From NCBI GenBank assembly GCA_028564925.1, contig CM053030.1:3470647-3534646 (forward strand): a stretch of DNA of 64,000 nt. The letters run 5' to 3'. The position numbers and the translations under genes were made by a program. A model generated the notes under the pieces. It ran no database searches and was not told the origin of the DNA. It worked only from the letters and a program-made list of their open reading frames with translations. Within the stretch, counting starts at the first letter, position 1. Every line of letters begins with the position of its first letter. Positions 25,158 through 36,154 of this stretch are shown piece by piece. The stretch comes from Lithobates sylvaticus. Taxonomy: Eukaryota; Chordata; Amphibia; Anura; Ranidae.

Positions 25158-26149
25158 TAGACATGTGCACAACAAAAAAAATCGTTTATTTTCGTTTCGT
25201 TTTTTTCGTTTCCGAAAAAAATTTGTTTTTTTTCGTTTCGTTTTTTTCGTTTCCATCGATTCGTAACGATTCGTACATTCGTAAGTCGTTGTTGTTCGTA
25301 TTCGTATTTATTCGTACATTCGTAACATCCGTAGATTCGTAATCGGAGCATAATTCATAATTTTATGTAATGTGTATGCTATTATTACATTTTAATAATT
25401 TACGAATCGAAAAAAAAAAAAAGTTATGAATCGAAAAAAAAGTTACGAATGTACGAATTTTTTGGTTCAATAGAGACACGGAAAATTACAAATCGAAAAA
25501 AAAACAAAAAAAAAAAGTTACGAATTGAAAAAAAAGTTACGAATCGAAAAAAAAAAAGTTACGAATCGAAAAAAAGTTACAAATGTACGAATTTTTTGGT
25601 TCAATAGAGAAACGGAAGATTACAAATCGAAAAAAAAAAAAAGTTACGACTCGAAAAAAAAGTTACGAATCGAAAAAAAAGTTACGAATCGAAAAAAATT
25701 TACGAATGTACGAATTTTTTTGTTCAATCCATTCATTACGAATCAAAAAAAAAAAAATTACGAATCGAAAAAAAAAAGTTACGAATCGAAAAAAAAAGTT
25801 ACGAATGTACGAATTTTTTGTTCAATCCATTCAAAGCACGTTAAGCAGCACCATTGTAAGGGGCACGGAAAATTACCAATTCAACAAAAAGAAAGTTACA
25901 AATGTACAAATTTTTTCGTTCATTTTCATTGTTCCTTTTTTAGTTTTTCGGATTTTCGTTGTTTGGTTTTTCGGATTTTCGTTGCTTTTCGGATTCGTTC
26001 GATTCGAACGATTCGTTAATCGGATTCGTACGATTCGAACGATTCATTATTCGGATTCGTTTGATTCGAACGATTCGTTCATTCGTACGAAAATGAACGA
26101 ACGAAAAAAACGAAAAACGAAAAAAAACTAAACGAATTGCACATGTCTA
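25158..26149. mobile_element. hAT-like low-complexity element, copy 2, in RARRES2 intron 1
   Basis: TAGACATGTGCA and its mirror are flanked by CTGTGGGC (25150-25157) and CTGCGGGC (26150-26157), a 7/8 target duplication. The interior has the same CGAA-rich low complexity as copy 1, in the opposite orientation. Confidence 0.85.
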
Positions 26150-26379
26150 CTGCGGGCTGGAGGACCCCAACATAACTGGAGTCAGAGCCCTAAAGGACCA
26201 ATATTTATAGACAATGCTGATCATTGGAATTCCAATATTGATCATGTAATTGGCTCTATAAAAAATGATATTATAAATATTATTTGTAGCCGAGAAATGT
26301 TGCAGCTCTGATTGACATTGTCCATAGGGCCCCTCCAGAAAACCAAATATATTTATTGTCTTACAGGTGTTTTAGGGGG

Positions 26380-27250
26380 GCCCCATGGCAGGTGACACAG
26401 GATCACCCGAGGTGTGGGATCTAGATGGGTCAGAGATGGGTCACAGATCCTTGTGGTCCCAGTTTACTTTGCCGTCTCCAAGTTGGGGCCCTCAGGATCA
26501 CTCCTCGGAAGAAATAGCAGGAACTGGAATGGCTAGGGTGTGAAAACGGTACACCACGAGGCAGACATCAAAGTAGTCAGGTTGAGGCAGGGGACAAAGC
26601 AGGCAGCAATCCATAGCGTAGCCAAGTCCAGGCAGGGGTGCAGGCAGCAACCAAGAGAATAGTTAGGTCTAAGTTGGGGTTTAAGGCAGCAAACAAGTGA
26701 GCAGTCGGGTCCAGGCATGGGTTAAGGCAGCAATGAAGAGAGTAGTGGCCCCAGTCTGCTTTGCTGTAACTGTCACCAGGTTATGGGCCTCAAGGTCACC
26801 CCACGAAGGGGATAGCAGGAACAAGGACAGCTATGGTGTGGAGACTGTACACTAGGAAGCAGACTGGAGAGCAGTCGGGTCCAGGCATGGGTCGAGGCAG
26901 GCAGCAATCGAGAGATTGAACAGGTCTAAGTAGGGGTTCGGGCAGCAATCAAGAGAGTAGTGGTCCCAGTCTGCTTTGCTGTAACTGTCACCAGGTTATG
27001 GGCCTGAAGGTCATCCCACAAAGGGGATAGCAGGAACAGGGACCGCTACGGTGTAGAGACTGTCCACTAGGAAGCACACAGGAGAGTGGTCAGGTCTAGG
27101 CATGGGTCAAGGCAGGCAGCAATCAAGACAGTAGTCAGGTCTAGGTAGGGGTTCAGACAGCAAAGAGTAGTCAGGTCCCGGCAAGGGTCAAGGCAAGCAG
27201 CAGACAAGAGTAGTAAACTCCAGGTCAGCAATGGTCAAGCAAACTCTCAC
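26380..27250. repeat. loose tandem repeat of about 220-290 bp in intron 1
   Basis: The words TGCTTTGCTGTAACTGTCACC and CACAAAGGGGATAGCAGGAAC recur near 26750 and 26970, with a more diverged copy near 26460. The segments TCAGGTCTAGG and GGCAGGCAGCAATC recur throughout. The origin was not identified. Confidence 0.55.
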
Positions 27251-27309
27251 AGGTAAGTATTATAGCTCTTTGTACCTAGCTGGTGAGAAGACCCACCATT
27301 GGCCATTTC

Positions 27310-28045
27310 AAAGACTGGAACTTAAAGTGGAAGTTCAGGCAAAACCTAACTAAGGCTAAACCTACTCCCACTCCCATTCTAAGGCTATTCTATCTAACCC
27401 TGTGTGACGGGAGTCACTTTGGGTGGGGGGTTTGTGCAAGTCAGCTTACCTTGGAGAGCTCTGGAAACTCTGTGTCCGGCTTCCTATTCCCCTCTTATGT
27501 GTAAATCACCCTGTGTCCATTAGGGGCACAGGGTGACTGAGAACCCCACTATGATCTCTGCCATGAATCCAAGGGAGGGGGGGGGGGGTGTCCCGGAGTT
27601 ATATATCTGTGGTAACGTGCTTGAATAAAGAGAGTTTGATGTTTTTCACCCTACACTGAGTTACGGCTGGTGACTGGGTGAGCTAAGGGGTCTTGGATAG
27701 TGCTGGTTCTGGACAGAGGAAGCATTTACGGCGGACATAGTCCTGTTGAGGACAAGGGTTCCTCACACCCTGTAAATAAAAGATCTGCATACTTACCTAT
27801 TCTGAAGCCACTCCGGTCCGGTCTCCAGAGGTCTCTTCTGTGTAGGGGGGAGATTGCTGACAATGGCTTGGAAATGCCTGGGAGTTGACGTCACCCATAG
27901 ACTGACTATGGGGCGTCTGTTGTCAGCTGCCCCTCCTCTACACAGAAGCCGCCGCTGACAGCTGATCCTGGGACCGGACCATTGAGGCTTCAGAATAGGT
28001 AAGTAGAGGGATCTCTTCCTTACAAGGTTAGATAGAATCAGTGTT
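27310..28045. mobile_element. palindromic element in intron 1, split by a solo LTR
   Basis: The left arm has CTATTCTATCTAACC and, after the inserted LTR, GATCTGCATACTTACC and TATTCTGAAGCC. The right arm mirrors these near 27960-28040 (GGCTTCAGAATAGGTAAGTA, GGTTAGATAGAAT). The loop carries a second inverted pair (CTCTTCTGTGTAG and CTACACAGAAG). No coding sequence. Confidence 0.7.
27403..27767 (+). mobile_element. solo LTR of an endogenous LTR retroelement (fossil), 365 bp
   Basis: It begins TGTGACGGGAGTC and ends CCTCACA, with AATAAA inside, and is flanked by a perfect 5-base duplication CCCTG. The family is probably Gypsy-type, from the TG...CA ends and 5-base duplication. It is younger than the palindromic element it sits in. 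Confidence 0.7.
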
Positions 28046-28262
28046 GGTCATCTTACTTTAAAAAAAGTAATTAGTTAAGTTACAAATTACTTCTCCCAAA
28101 AAGTAAGCAGCCTACAGGAAGTGCGGACAATCTTTATTTTACAAATTAAAAGTGAAAAACTCCTCCCCACAAGTGCTGATTGTTTTCTCACGGGGAAGCA
28201 TTATGGGCGGAGCATTAGAGCGAATGTAACCCCGCCCCTTCACTGTCTTCATCTTCTTGCAG

Positions 28263-28367
28263 TTATATTCTGCCGGGATATTCGTCAATGTGGAGTTTCT
28301 GGTGAAACAGACGTCATGCCGCAAACATGACTGGAGCAAACCGGACTGCAAGGTTGTAAAAAACGCA
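28263..28367 (+). CDS. RARRES2: chemerin, coding exon 2
   Basis: Acceptor TCTTCTTGCAG, donor GCA|GTAAGT, 105 bases, 35 codons, phase 0. It reads LYSAGIFVNVEFLVKQTSC, then RKHDWSKPDCKVVKNA. This matches the human segment AGIFVRLEFKLQQTSCRKRD and following, which forms two strands of the cystatin-like sheet. It supplies cysteines 81 and 91 of the precursor. Their spacing of ten equals that of human C77-C87, the first disulfide. Confidence 0.93.
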
Positions 28368-28489
28368 GTAAGTGTCTAACAAGCCTGGCGATTGGTGGGT
28401 TATATACCAGGGTGAGGTATGGAGGGGCGGAGTTCAAACACCTCTCTCCTCTGTGTGCCACGCCTCATTTTCATATTGCTCCACCCAGT

Positions 28490-29875
28490 ACATCATGTAT
28501 TACACACTAAACACTGCTCCAGAGTACATTGTGAATGAATTACTCCACACTGCTTCGTTTCTGTACATTGTGAATGAATTACTCCACACTGCTCCACTCT
28601 GTACATTGTGAATGAATTACTCCACACTGCTCCACTCTGTACATTGTGAATGAGTTACTTCACACTGCTCCACTCTGTATACTGTGAATGAATTACTCCA
28701 CACTGCTCTCTTCTGTATATTGTGAATGAATTACTCCACACTGCTCCACTCAGTGCATTGTGAATGAATTACTCCACACTGCTCCACTCTGTACACTGTG
28801 AATGAATTACTCCACACTGCTCCACTCTGTATACTGTGAATGAATTACTTCACACTGCTTCACTCTGTATTCTGTGAACGAATTACTCCACACTGCTCCA
28901 CTCTGTACATTGTGAGTGAATTACTCCACACTGCTCCACTCTGTACATTGTGAATGACTTACTCCACTCTGCTTCGTTTCTGTACATTGTGAATGAATTA
29001 CTCCACACTGCTCCACTCTGTACATTGTGAATGAATTACTCCACACTGCTCCACTCTGTACATTGTGAATGAGTTACTTCACACTGCTCCACTCTGTATA
29101 CTGTGAATGAATTACTCCACACTGCTCTCCTCTGTATATTGTGAATGAATTACTCCACACTGCCCCACTCAGTGCATTGTGAATGAATTACTCCACACTG
29201 CTCCACTCTGTATACTGTGAATGAATTACTCCACACTGCTCCACTCTGTATACTGTGAATGAATTACTCCACACTGCTTCACTCTGTATTCTGTGAATGA
29301 ATTACTCCACACTGCTCCACTCTGTACATTGTGAGTGAATTACTCCACACTGCTCCACTCTGCACATTGTGAATTAATTACTCCACACTGCTCCACTCTG
29401 TACATTGTGAATTAATTACTCCACACTGCTCCACTATGTACATTGTGAATGAATTACTCCACACTGCTTCGTTTCTGTACATTGTGAATGAATTACTCCA
29501 CACTGCTCCACTATGTAAATTGTGAATGAATTACTCCACACTGCTCCACTCTGTACAGTGTGAATAAATTACTTCACACTGCTCCACTCTGTACATTGTG
29601 AATGAATTACTCCACACTGCCCCACTATGTACATTGTGAATGAATTACTCCACACTGCTTTGTTTCTGTACATTGTGAATGAATTACTCCACACTGCTCC
29701 ACTATGTACATTGTGAATGAATTACTCCACACTGCTTCGTTTCTGTACATTGTGAATGAATTACTCCACACTGCTCCACTATGTACATTGTGAATGAATT
29801 ACTCCACACTGCTTCATTTCTGTACATTGTGAATGAATTACTCCACACTGCTCCACTCTGAATGAAATACTTTGC
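28490..29875. repeat. 38-base minisatellite in RARRES2 intron 2
   Basis: About 36 copies of a 38-base unit with TGAATGAATTACTCCACACT and GCTCCACTCTGTACATTG. Variants CTTCGTTTC, CTATG and ATACTG occur in blocks, which suggests duplication of groups of units. It starts 120 bases after exon 2. Confidence 0.92.
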
Positions 29876-30349
29876 ACTGCTGCATTGTATTGTTGTCTCA
29901 TGTAGTAGTAGTTCATGTTCTACTCTTAGGAACAATTGTTACTTATACTACTATCTGACCTCACCTAGTGACAGTATGTCACAAAAGTAAGTACACCCCT
30001 CAGTCACATTTTTGTAAATCTTTTCTTCTATCTTTTCATGTGACAACACTGAAGAAATGACACTTGTCTACGATGTAAAGTAGTGAGTGTACAGCTTGTA
30101 TAACAGTGTCAATTTGCTGTCCCATCAAAATAACTCAACACACAGCCATTAATGTCTAAACCGCTGGCAACAAAAGTTAGTACACCCCTAAGTGAACATG
30201 TCCAAATTGGGCCCAATTAGCCATTTCCCTCCCCCGGTGTCATGTGACTCGTTAGTGTTACAAGGTCTCAGGTGTGAATGGGGAGCAGGTGTGTTAAATT
30301 TGGTGTTATCGCTCTCACTCTCTCATACTGGTCACTAGAAGTTCAACAT

Positions 30350-30685
30350 CCAATGCAATACTCCCAATGCACACGTTCCTGCGCAAATGGATGTATCTTA
30401 GATTGGACGCTGAAATGACCAACGGTTGGAACTGACTGGATTCATGAGAAGAAAGCGTCACCAGCACACCAGGATCTCCAAAAATGGGTCCAAAACTTTA
30501 ACCAAATAGTATCAAAAAATAAATAGAAGCGACGTTTTGGAGCCAGGCAGGACCCATGCCTGATGAAGGGGTCCTGCGTGGCTCTGAAAACATTGCTTCT
30601 ATTTATTTTTTTGATACTATTTGATTAAAGTTTTGGACCCATTTTTGCAGATCCTGGTGTGCTGGTGACACATTTATTTCTCATG
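30350..30685. mobile_element. hairpin insertion inside transposon B
   Basis: It interrupts transposon B, whose uninterrupted sequence is seen at 21410, and is flanked by GAAGTTCAACAT and GAAGTACAACAT, an 11/12 direct repeat. Its core, 30460-30672, is a palindrome (CACCAGCACACCAGGATCTC and mirror, ATGGGTCCAAAACTTTAACC and mirror) with a loop containing CCTGATGAAGG. The long target duplication fits retroposition better than cut-and-paste. Confidence 0.65.
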
Positions 30686-30695
30686 GAAGTACAAC

Positions 30696-31767
30696 ATGGC
30701 ACCTCATGGCAAAGAACTGTTTGAGCAACTGAAAAAAAGAATTGTTGCTCTACATAAAGATGGTCGAGGCTATAAGAAGATTGCCAAGACCCTGAAACTG
30801 ATCTGCAGCCCGGTGGCCAAGACCATCCAGCGGTATAACAGGACAGGTTCCCCTCAGAACAGGCCTCACCATGGTCCACCAAAGAAGTTGAGGTCACGTG
30901 CTCAGCGTCATATCCAGAGGTTGTCTTTGGGAAATAGACGTATGAGTGCTGCCAGCATTGCTGCAGAGGTTGTAGGGGTGGGGGGTCAGCCTGTCAGTGC
31001 TGAGACCATACGCCTCACACTGCATCAAATTGGTCTGCATGGCTGTCGTCCCAGAAGGAAGCCTCTTCTAAAGATGATGCACAAGAAAGTCCACAGTTTG
31101 CTGAAGACAAGCAGACTAAGGACATGGATTACTGGAACCACGTCCTGTGGTCTGATGAGACCAAGATAAAGGTATTTGGTTTCAGATGGTGACAAGCGTG
31201 TGTGGGGGCAACCAGGGGAGGAGGACAAAGACAAGTGTGTCTTGTCTACAGTCAGGCATGGTGGTGGGAGTGTCATGGTGGGGGGAGTGTCATGGTGGGG
31301 GGAGTGTCATGGTGGTGGGAGTGTCATGGTCTGGGGCTGCATGAGTGCTGCCGACACTGGGGGGGCTACAGATCATTGAGGGAACCATGAATGCCAACAT
31401 GTACTGTGACATACTGAAGCAGAGCATGATCCCCTCCCTTCAGAGACTGGGCCGCAGGGCAGTATTCCAACATGATAACCACCCCAAACACACCTCCAAG
31501 ACCACCACTGCCTTGCTAAAGAGGCTGAGGGTAAAGGTGATGGACTGGCCAAGCATGTCTCCAGACCTAAACCCTATTGATCATCTGTGGGACATCCTCA
31601 AACGGAAGGTGGAGGAGCGCAAGGTCTCCAACATCCTCCAGCTCCGTGATGTCATCATGGAGGGGGGGAAGAGGACTCCAGTGACAACCTGTGAAGCTCT
31701 GGTGACCTCCATGCCCAAGAGGGTTAAGGCAGTGCTGGAAAATAATGGCGGCCACACAAAATATTGA
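30696..31767 (+). pseudogene. Tc1-like transposase of transposon B, broken
   Basis: It starts MAPHGKELFEQLKKRIVALH, then has a helix-turn-helix region (KDGRGYKKIAKTLKL), a hook GPPKKLRSR, a first catalytic Asp in SDETKIKVFG, a second in FQHDNHPKHTS and a third acidic position in SPDLNPIDHLWDILK, ending NNGGHTKY. Frame changes occur near 31090-31200 and near 31345. An 18-base in-element duplication (GGGAGTGTCATGGTGG, 31265-31330) lies at the frame break. The third catalytic residue is Asp, not the usual Tc1 Glu; the copy at 39640 agrees, so this looks like a family trait. Confidence 0.85.
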
Positions 31768-32063
31768 CACTTAGGGCCCAATTTGGAGATTTTCACTTAG
31801 GGGTGTACTGACTTTTGTTGCCAGCGGTTTAGACATTAATGGCTGTGTGTTGAGTTATTTTGAGGGGACAGCAAATTTACACTGTTATACAAGCTGTACA
31901 CTCACTACTTTACATTGTAGACAAGTGTCATTTCTTCAGTGTTGTCACATGAAAAGATTTACACAAATGTGAGGGGTGTACTTACTTTTGTGAGATACTG
32001 TGCATTAGTATCTGACTTCTCCTGGTGACAGTTGTGACTTATAATAATGTTGTGTCTCCACAG

Positions 32064-32162
32064 AAGATCTATAGCTGCTTCGGGTGCTTCAAGTTTGATT
32101 ACGCCTCTCACAATATTATATCTCAGGCTGAAGAATGCATCCTGCTGAGACACCTACATCAG
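32064..32162 (+). CDS. RARRES2: chemerin, coding exon 3
   Basis: Acceptor TCTCCACAG, donor CAG|GTAAAA, 99 bases, 33 codons, phase 0. It encodes KIYSCFGCFKFDYASHN, then IISQAEECILLRHLHQ. It holds cysteines 102, 105 and 122 of the precursor. From human chemerin the expected partners are 102 with 122 and 105 with the cysteine in exon 4. The paralogous exon at 3130 has the same length and cysteine positions. Confidence 0.92.
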
Positions 32163-32814
32163 GTAAAACCCAACCCATAAACCTGCATCAGTCCGGCTAT
32201 TTGTACTCCTGCTCTACTCGGTTGTTTGCAGTAGGTTCCTATAGGTTACAAGTGGACCTTTGTGTCTGTGTAGCCTATTGGTTTTTATTCTCACATCCTT
32301 CCATCAACGACCATATACACCGATCAGCCATCAGTACATTATGACCCGTCTACTCATCTACTCCACTAGATTTCTGAAGGTAGGCTGTGGTATCTGGCAC
32401 CAAGCAGTCAGTAGCAGATCCTTTAAGTCCTGGAAGTTGGGAGGGGGGGACTCCATGGATCAGACTTGTTTTTCCAGCACATCCCTCCGATTCTCGATTG
32501 GATTGAGATCTGGAGAATTAGGTGGCCAAATCAACAACTCAAACTCATTGTTGTGTTCCTCAAACCATTCTTGAAATGATCAGACCAGGCCGCCTCCTTT
32601 CATTGCTCCGTGCTCCAGTTCTGATGTTCAGGTGCCCATTGTGGGCTCTTTTGGCTGTGGACACAGATCAGCGATGGCACCCTGACCAGTCTGCCCCTAC
32701 ACAGCCCCATACACAACAAACTGCGATTCTCTGTGTGTTGACACCTTTCTATCAAAACCAGCATTCACTTTTCCAGCAATTTTGAGCTCCAGTAGCTATT
32801 CTATTGGATCGGAC

Positions 32815-33631
32815 TACACAGACCAGCCTTCCCTTCCCACCTCCATCATAGAGCATTCCCTCCCCACCTCCATCAATGAGCCTCCCCCACCTCCATCAAT
32901 GAGCCTCCCTCACCTCCATCAATGAGCCTCCCCCACCTCCATCAATGAGCCTTCCCTCCCCACCTCCATCAATGAGCCTCCCCCACCTCCATCAATGAGC
33001 CTTCCCTCCCCACCTCCATCAATGAGCCTCCCCCACCTCCATCAATGAGCCTTCCCCCACCTCCATTAATGAGCCTTATCTCTCTACCTCCATCAATGAG
33101 CCCACGCTCCCCACCTCCATCAATCGGTCTTCGCTCCCAGCCTCCATCAATGAGCCTTCCCTCCAAGCCTCCATCAATGTGCCTTCCCTCCCCCACCTCC
33201 ATCAATGAGTCTTCCCTCTCCACCTCCATTAATGAGCCTTCCCTCCCCACCTCCAACAATGAGCCCTCGCTCCCCACCTCCATCAGTGGGCCTTCCCTCC
33301 CAGCCTCCATCAATGAGCCTTCCCTCCCTATCTCCATCAATGAGCCTTCCCTACCCACCTCCAACAATGAGCCCTCATTCCCCACCTCCAACAATGAGCC
33401 CTCGCTCCCCACCTCCATCAATGGGTCTTCCCTCCCCACTTCCATCAATGAGCCTTCCCTACCCACCTCCAACAATGAGCCCTTGCTCCCCACCTCCATC
33501 ATTGGGTCTTCCCCCCCAGCCTCCATCAATGAGCCTTCCCTCCAAGCCTCCATCAGTGAACCTTCCCTCCCCACCTCCATCAATGAGCCTTTCCTCCCGA
33601 CCTCCTTCAATAAACCCTCCCTCCCCACCTC
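32815..33631. repeat. 27-base minisatellite grown from element C, left part
   Basis: Units of CCTTCCCTCCCCACCTCCATCAATGAG. The ancestral word (CTCCCCAC...CATCAATGAGCCTTGG) belongs to the transposon, and the last unit leads straight back into transposon sequence at 35765. The SPPPSM, STSINEP and MEVGREG frames are artefacts. Confidence 0.9.
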
Positions 33632-34355
33632 TGTAACGACACCCCGAGTATGAAAGGGGTTAAAGCCGTTTAAGACCTTCCATTTCCAAACACAAAGGCA
33701 GCTACCAAACCCTTCAATCAGCTGAAGAAACCCATACGAATAATTCTTCCCCCCCAAGTACGAGACGAGGCTCTGTCTTGAGGGTCAAACAGGAATGAAC
33801 TTTATTTTGAGATCTCACACAAATATATACAGCAGGATGAAAATACAAGGTCACACCATAAACCTAATTAATGTGAGCTAATTATCAAATCCTTTAGCCT
33901 AGGTGACTCAGAGACATGACCTTTAGGACAGACTTCATGTCTCCTAGCTCACCGACTATACAATACACATTATCATACATCTCATTCATACCATTGCAGG
34001 GTTAATTAGCACACTGGATGAAAAGACTCTTTAGAAGCTGTGACAAGTCATACTGGACTAATTTACATTATAGCAGACACAGAGACAGGTGGCTGGAATT
34101 GACATCAGCATCTAACAGTATGTGTCCCAACAGTAGGAATCAGTCGCTATTTGTAATATGGCAAATACAGGGATCCCAGAGTCTGTGTGTCTTGGGGGAC
34201 ATGGACCTGAATCCAAAGTAGCACCACCTCAAGGGTCCCCAGGCATACAGCTCACAAAGAGCACCGTACCCCAAATGCCAGGGCCCATAATCGGTCGGCA
34301 AGAGGCTAGCATTCAGTCCCCTTCAAAAGCCTCTGTCCCGGCTAGGTCTGTCACA
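33632..34355 (-). mobile_element. solo LTR of an endogenous LTR retroelement (fossil), 724 bp
   Basis: On minus it starts TGTGACAGACCTAGCCGGGA and ends GGTGTCGTTACA, with an AATAAA signal, and it is flanked by the perfect 5-base duplication ACCTC. Probably Gypsy-type. It splits the 27-base array, so it is younger than most of the array's growth. Confidence 0.75.
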
Positions 34356-35770
34356 ACCTCCATCAAATAGCCTCCCCCACCATCAACGAGCCTTCCCTCC
34401 CCCGTCCATCAACGAGCCTAGCCTCCCCCATCGCTACCAATGAGCCTTCCCTCCCCACCTCCATTAATGAGCCTTTTCTCTCTACCTCCATCAATGAGTC
34501 TTGCCTCTCCACCCCCATCAATGAGCCTTTCCTACCCACCTCCATCAATGAGCCTTCCCTCCCCCCCCCACCTCCATCAATGAGTCTTACCTCCCCACTT
34601 CCATCAACTAGTCTTGCCTCTCCACCTCCATCAATGAGCCTTCCTTCCCCCCACCTACATCAATGAGTCTTCCCTCCCCACCTCTATCAATGAGCCTTCC
34701 GTACCCACCTCCAACAATGAGCCCTTGCTCCCCACCTCCATCAATGAGTGTTCCCTCCCCACCTCCATCAATGAGCCTTCCCTAATCACCTTTAACAATG
34801 AGCCCTTGCTCCACACCTCCATCAATGAGCCTTCCCTCCCCACCTCCAACAATGAGCCCTCGCTTTCCACCTCAAACAATGAGCCCTCGCTCCCCACCTC
34901 CATCAATGGGCCTTCCCTACTGACCTCCAACAATGAGCCCTCGCTCCCCACCTCCATCAATGGGTCTTCCCTCCCAGCCTCCATCAATGAGCCTTCCCTC
35001 CCAGCCTCCATCAATGAGCCTTCCCTCCCCACCTCCATCAATGAGCCTTCCCTCTCCACCTCCATCAATGAGTCTTCCCTCCCCACCTCCATCAATGAGC
35101 CTTCCCTAATCACCTCTAACAATGAGCCCTTGCTCCCCACCTCCATCAATGAGCCTTCCCTCCCCACCTCCAACAATGAGCCTTCCCTACCCACCTCCAA
35201 CAATGAGCCCTCGCTTCCCACCTCAAACAATGAGCCCTTGCTCCCCACCTCCATCAATAGGTCTTCCCTCCCCACTTCCATCAATGAGCCTTCCCTACCC
35301 ACCTCCAACAATGAGCCCTCGCTTCCCACCTCAAACAATGAGCCCTTGCTCCCCACCTCCATCAATAGGTCTTCCCTCCCCACTTCCATCATTGAGCCTT
35401 CCCTACCCACCTCCAACAATGAGCCCTCGCTCCCCACCTCCATCAATGGGTCTTTCCTCCCAGCCTCCATCAATGAGCCTTCCCTCCCTACCTCCATCAA
35501 TGAGCCTTCCCTCCGCACCTCCATCAATGAGCCTTCCCTTCCAGCCTCCATCAATGAGCCTTCCCTCTGCACCTCCATCAATGAGCCTTCCCTCCCACCT
35601 CTATCAATGAGCCTTCCCTCCCCACCTCTATCAATGAGTCTTTCCTCTCCACCTCTATTAATAAACCTTCCCTCCCCACCTCCAATGAGCCCTCGTTTCC
35701 CACCTCCATCAGTGAGCCTTCTCTCCCAGCCTCCATCAATAAGCCTTCCCTCCCCACCTCCATTAATGAG
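34356..35770. repeat. 27-base minisatellite grown from element C, right part
   Basis: Continuation of the array at 32815-33631 after the solo LTR, about 52 more units. Blocks of variants (CCAACAATGAGCCCTCGC, CATCAATGGGTCTTCC) recur at a multi-unit spacing of about 135 bases. Confidence 0.9.
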
Positions 35771-36057
35771 CCTTGGCTGTCCATGATCCTGTCTCCAGTT
35801 GGTCGGTCCTCCTTCCCAGGGCCACTTTTGGTCGGTCCTGACCACTGCAGACTGGGAACATCCCACAAGAGCTGCAGTTTTGGAGTTGCTCTGCCCCCGT
35901 GGTCTTGCCATTACAATTTGGCTCTTGCCAAAGTAAAAAAGGATTAGGGACGCATAGAGCAGCCCACAGAAATGAATGAGCTGCCCGACACATGACCTAC
36001 ATCTTTATCCACCCTGTCAGTACACCCTGGCATCCTAAAACCCCTGCCAACCTCTGC

Positions 36058-36107
36058 ACCCCAAATCTGTACAAAAATGTGAGGGGTGTACTCACTTTGT
36101 GAGATAC
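36058..36107 (+). mobile_element. right-end fragment of transposon B
   Basis: GTGAGGGGTGTACTCACTTT and GTGAGATACTG match the right terminal repeat of transposon B. Nothing else of that copy remains next to it. Confidence 0.7.
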
Positions 36108-36154
36108 TGAATGTTCATATACGGGATTCTCAATCCTAACATGTATTACATTAA

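Larger units (their letters stand above)
29972..32000 (+). mobile_element. Tc1-like transposon B, full copy with a nested insertion, in RARRES2 intron 2
   Basis: Left end CAGTATGTCACAAAAGTAAG, right end mirrors it at 32000. The terminal repeats are long, with sub-terminal copies such as AAGTTAGTACACCCCTAAGTG. A hairpin insertion occupies 30350-30685. Exon 3 starts only 63 bases after the right end. A TA duplication is not visible, as the flanking bases differ. Confidence 0.88.
32318..35945 (-). mobile_element. Tc1-like element C, internally deleted and swollen by a minisatellite
   Basis: The left end CACCGATCAGCCATCAG follows TA at 32316. The body to about 32815 matches a Tc1-like element I recognise from fish and frogs (TTTCTGAAGGTAGGCTGTGG, GATTGGATTGAGATCTGG), with a middle segment missing near 32575. 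The matching sequence resumes at about 35765 (GAGCCTTGGCTGTCCATGAT...), where the minus strand reads a transposase piece, GAEQLQNCSSCGMFPVCSGQ. It lapses near 35945 without a right terminal repeat. Between the two parts a 27-base piece of the element is repeated many times. Confidence 0.75.

Noticed and set aside
24885-25160. The 91-codon frame at RARRES2 exon 1 as a complete small protein
   Set aside because: A strong donor at 25098 truncates it, and the downstream residues are glycine runs from a G tract; exons 2-4 continue the chemerin sequence in phase.
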